From contig JASHSC010000156.1 of NCBI GenBank assembly GCA_030036915.1, positions 1 to 7,072 of the forward strand: a stretch of 7,072 nucleotides of DNA. The letters run 5' to 3'. Each line of letters opens with the position of its first letter. The stretch's first letter is position 1. The DNA is from Terriglobia bacterium. GTDB taxonomy: Bacteria > Acidobacteriota > Terriglobia > UBA7540. A program made the translations under genes and the position numbers. Shown one piece after another: positions 5,697-7,072 of the stretch. The notes below the pieces were generated by a model. The model ran no database searches, was not told the origin of the DNA, and saw only the letters and a list, made by a program, of their open reading frames with translations.

Positions 5697-7072
5697 ATAT
5701 CGCCGGCGCCGCCGCGGCAGGTCGAATTTTTACCAGCGAGTTCCCGGCAGCCGCTTGCGGTGCAGGGGAGAGACGCTCGGCGAAGGTCTGCGCCTCGAGG
5801 CGCGCAACCAGATCGTAGTCGCCCGCACCGGTGAGGGTGGCCCAGCGAAAATCCCCCGGTTGCGGCGCCGGGCCCGCAAAGTCATTAATCAGCACGCACC
5901 CGTCGATTCCGGGCGCCTGACGTTCACTTCGAGCCTGATAGAGCAAATCGGTTTCTTCCGAAGGACCTTCCACTACGACAGGCAGAGATTTTCCAATCAT
6001 CTTTCTCAGATTGCGTCGCGAAATTTTGCGCTGAAGGGCCATGATCTGCTTTTGCCGCCGGCGAGCGACGGACGATGGAACCTGGTGGGGCAGCTCGAAG
6101 CTCCGGCTGGTCTCCTCATTCGAGTACAGGAAGACGCCCAGGTGGTCAAACTCCGCCGCCGCGACAAAATCCAGCAGCGCCTTGAAATCATCCTCGGTTT
6201 CGCCAGGGAATCCGACAATAAATGAGGTTCGAAGCGCGACGCCCGGAATGGCGGCACGAATCTTTGCGAGCATGCGAAGGAATTGGCGGCCGTTGGAACC
6301 TCGCTTCATCAGCTTCAGCACATTGGCGCTGGCGTGTTGCAGGGGAATGTCGAAATATTTTGCCACCTTGGGCGTCTGCGCCACGGCGTTAATCAGTGTG
6401 TCGGTGACGCGATTCGGATAGCAATAGAGGAATCGCACCCAGACGAGCTCGGGGATATTGCCGAGCTCGCGCAGCAGGGCCGGCAACCCTTCGCGAAGGC
6501 CGAGGTCCTCGCCGTAGCTGGTGGTATCCTGCCCGACGATAGTAATTTCGCGCACGCCCTGGCGGGCGAGGCTCTCCGCCTCGCGAATCACGGAGGCAAA
6601 CCGCCGCGAGCGGAATGCGCCACGCATTTGTGGAATCACACAAAACGTGCACGGGTGGTCGCACCCCTCGGCAATCTTCAAATAGGCGGAATAGGCGGGT
6701 GTGGAAAGGACGCGCGGGGTGAATTCGTGGTACAGATACGGTTCCCGGGCTGAGGTCGTACTATTTGAACGACCTGTACACTGGCATGCGGCGAGAACGC
6801 CTTCCAATTCATTCGTGCCAATGACGTGATCGACTTCGGGGATTTGCTCAAGAATCTCCTGGCGGTAGCGCTCCACCAGGCATCCGGCAACTAATAGTTT
6901 CTTCGCCGCACCGAATTTCTTGTATTCGGCCATTTCCAAAATGGTGTTGATGGATTCCTGCTTGGCGGGCGCGATGAAGGCACAGGTGTTGACAATGATG
7001 ATTTCGGCTTGTTCGGGCCGCGGGGTCAGCTCATACCCCTGGCGCGCCAGAATTCCCAGCATCACCTCACTA
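5695..7072 (-). CDS. rimO: Ribosomal protein S12 methylthiotransferase RimO (5' end outside window)
   Basis: Radical-SAM enzyme that adds a methylthio group to the conserved aspartate of ribosomal protein uS12. The frame runs off the right edge; 458 residues are present. The first, SEVMLGILARQG, normally follow the N-terminal CPKNLVD motif, so about 15-20 residues, including one cluster cysteine, are missing. Visible are the other two UPF0004-domain cysteines (NTCAF at 28-32, AGC at 62-64), the radical-SAM CxxxCxxC at 137-144 (codons 6663-6640), and a TRAM domain around 360-425. IPQMRGAFRSRR at 146-157 and KYFDIPLQHAS at 238-248 favour RimO over the tRNA enzyme MiaB. After TRAM an Ala/Pro-rich tail of about 33 residues (426-458) follows, longer than in the RimO proteins I recall. 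It is the first gene seen in the run and lies directly upstream of yacG. Confidence 0.95.
   Translation of the reverse strand, partial: SEVMLGILARQGYELTPRPEQAEIIIVNTCAFIAPAKQESINTILEMAEYKKFGAAKKLLVAGCLVERYRQEILEQIPEVDHVIGTNELEGVLAACQCTGRSNSTTSAREPYLYHEFTPRVLSTPAYSAYLKIAEGCDHPCTFCVIPQMRGAFRSRRFASVIREAESLARQGVREITIVGQDTTSYGEDLGLREGLPALLRELGNIPELVWVRFLYCYPNRVTDTLINAVAQTPKVAKYFDIPLQHASANVLKLMKRGSNGRQFLRMLAKIRAAIPGVALRTSFIVGFPGETEDDFKALLDFVAAAEFDHLGVFLYSNEETSRSFELPHQVPSSVARRRQKQIMALQRKISRRNLRKMIGKSLPVVVEGPSEETDLLYQARSERQAPGIDGCVLINDFAGPAPQPGDFRWATLTGAGDYDLVARLEAQTFAERLSPAPQAAAGNSLVKIRPAAAAPAI
6730..6779. repeat. Nested inverted repeats in the rimO interdomain linker
   Basis: AGGTCGT at 6753-6759 is matched perfectly by its reverse complement ACGACCT at 6769-6775, leaving a 9-nt AT-rich loop. 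An outer pair, GTACAG at 6730-6735 and CTGTAC at 6774-6779, shares two bases with the inner arm, so the two stems compete. The stretch encodes the variable linker between the UPF0004 and radical-SAM domains (about residues 98-114). It could form an mRNA hairpin, but a chance match in a 7-kb window cannot be excluded. Confidence 0.3.

Noticed and set aside
5695..7072. MiaB-type tRNA methylthiotransferase instead of RimO
   Set aside because: IPQMRGAFRSRR, the KYFDIPLQHAS region and the yacG/pgpA/cinA context fit RimO better.

Overview
The window is a compact, bacterial housekeeping region that is moderately GC-rich by eye. Eight genes lie head to tail on the minus strand, and the end of one plus-strand gene sits at the left edge. 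The protein types point to an Acidobacteriota-like genome: a RimO/YacG/PgpA/CinA/ThpR/PlsY/GpsA set plus a TIG/NHL beta-propeller protein. That assignment is inference from remembered gene content, not from a search. No rRNA, tRNA, mobile element, CRISPR array or phage feature is visible.

Layout in the direction of transcription (right to left): rimO (cut by the right edge, 7072-5695), yacG (5685-5491), pgpA (5498-5016), a TIG + NHL beta-propeller gene (5019-3898), cinA (3813-2578), thpR (2522-1974), plsY (1905-1273) and gpsA (1242-247). The first four genes are packed tightly. The yacG ribosome binding site overlaps the rimO stop, yacG and pgpA overlap by 8 nt, and pgpA and the propeller gene share an ATGA stop/start. 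The later genes are separated by gaps of 30-84 nt with no recognisable terminator or promoter, so one long transcript is plausible. At the left, the 3' end of an unrecognised plus-strand gene (1-224) converges on gpsA with 22 nt between them.

Three genes belong to glycerophospholipid synthesis. GpsA makes sn-glycerol-3-phosphate, PlsY acylates it to lysophosphatidate, and PgpA dephosphorylates phosphatidylglycerophosphate to phosphatidylglycerol. RimO modifies ribosomal protein S12, YacG is a zinc protein that inhibits gyrase, CinA acts on pyridine-nucleotide breakdown products, and ThpR is a 2H-family RNA cyclic phosphodiesterase. The order rimO-pgpA-cinA-thpR resembles a cluster that in other bacteria often ends in recA; here plsY-gpsA occupies that end.

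The least explained element is the TIG/NHL protein. It has six recognisable propeller repeats and a lysine/alanine-rich N-terminus with no signal peptide, and it is apparently translationally coupled to pgpA. No clearly new multi-gene system is evident, and most of the window is conserved core metabolism.
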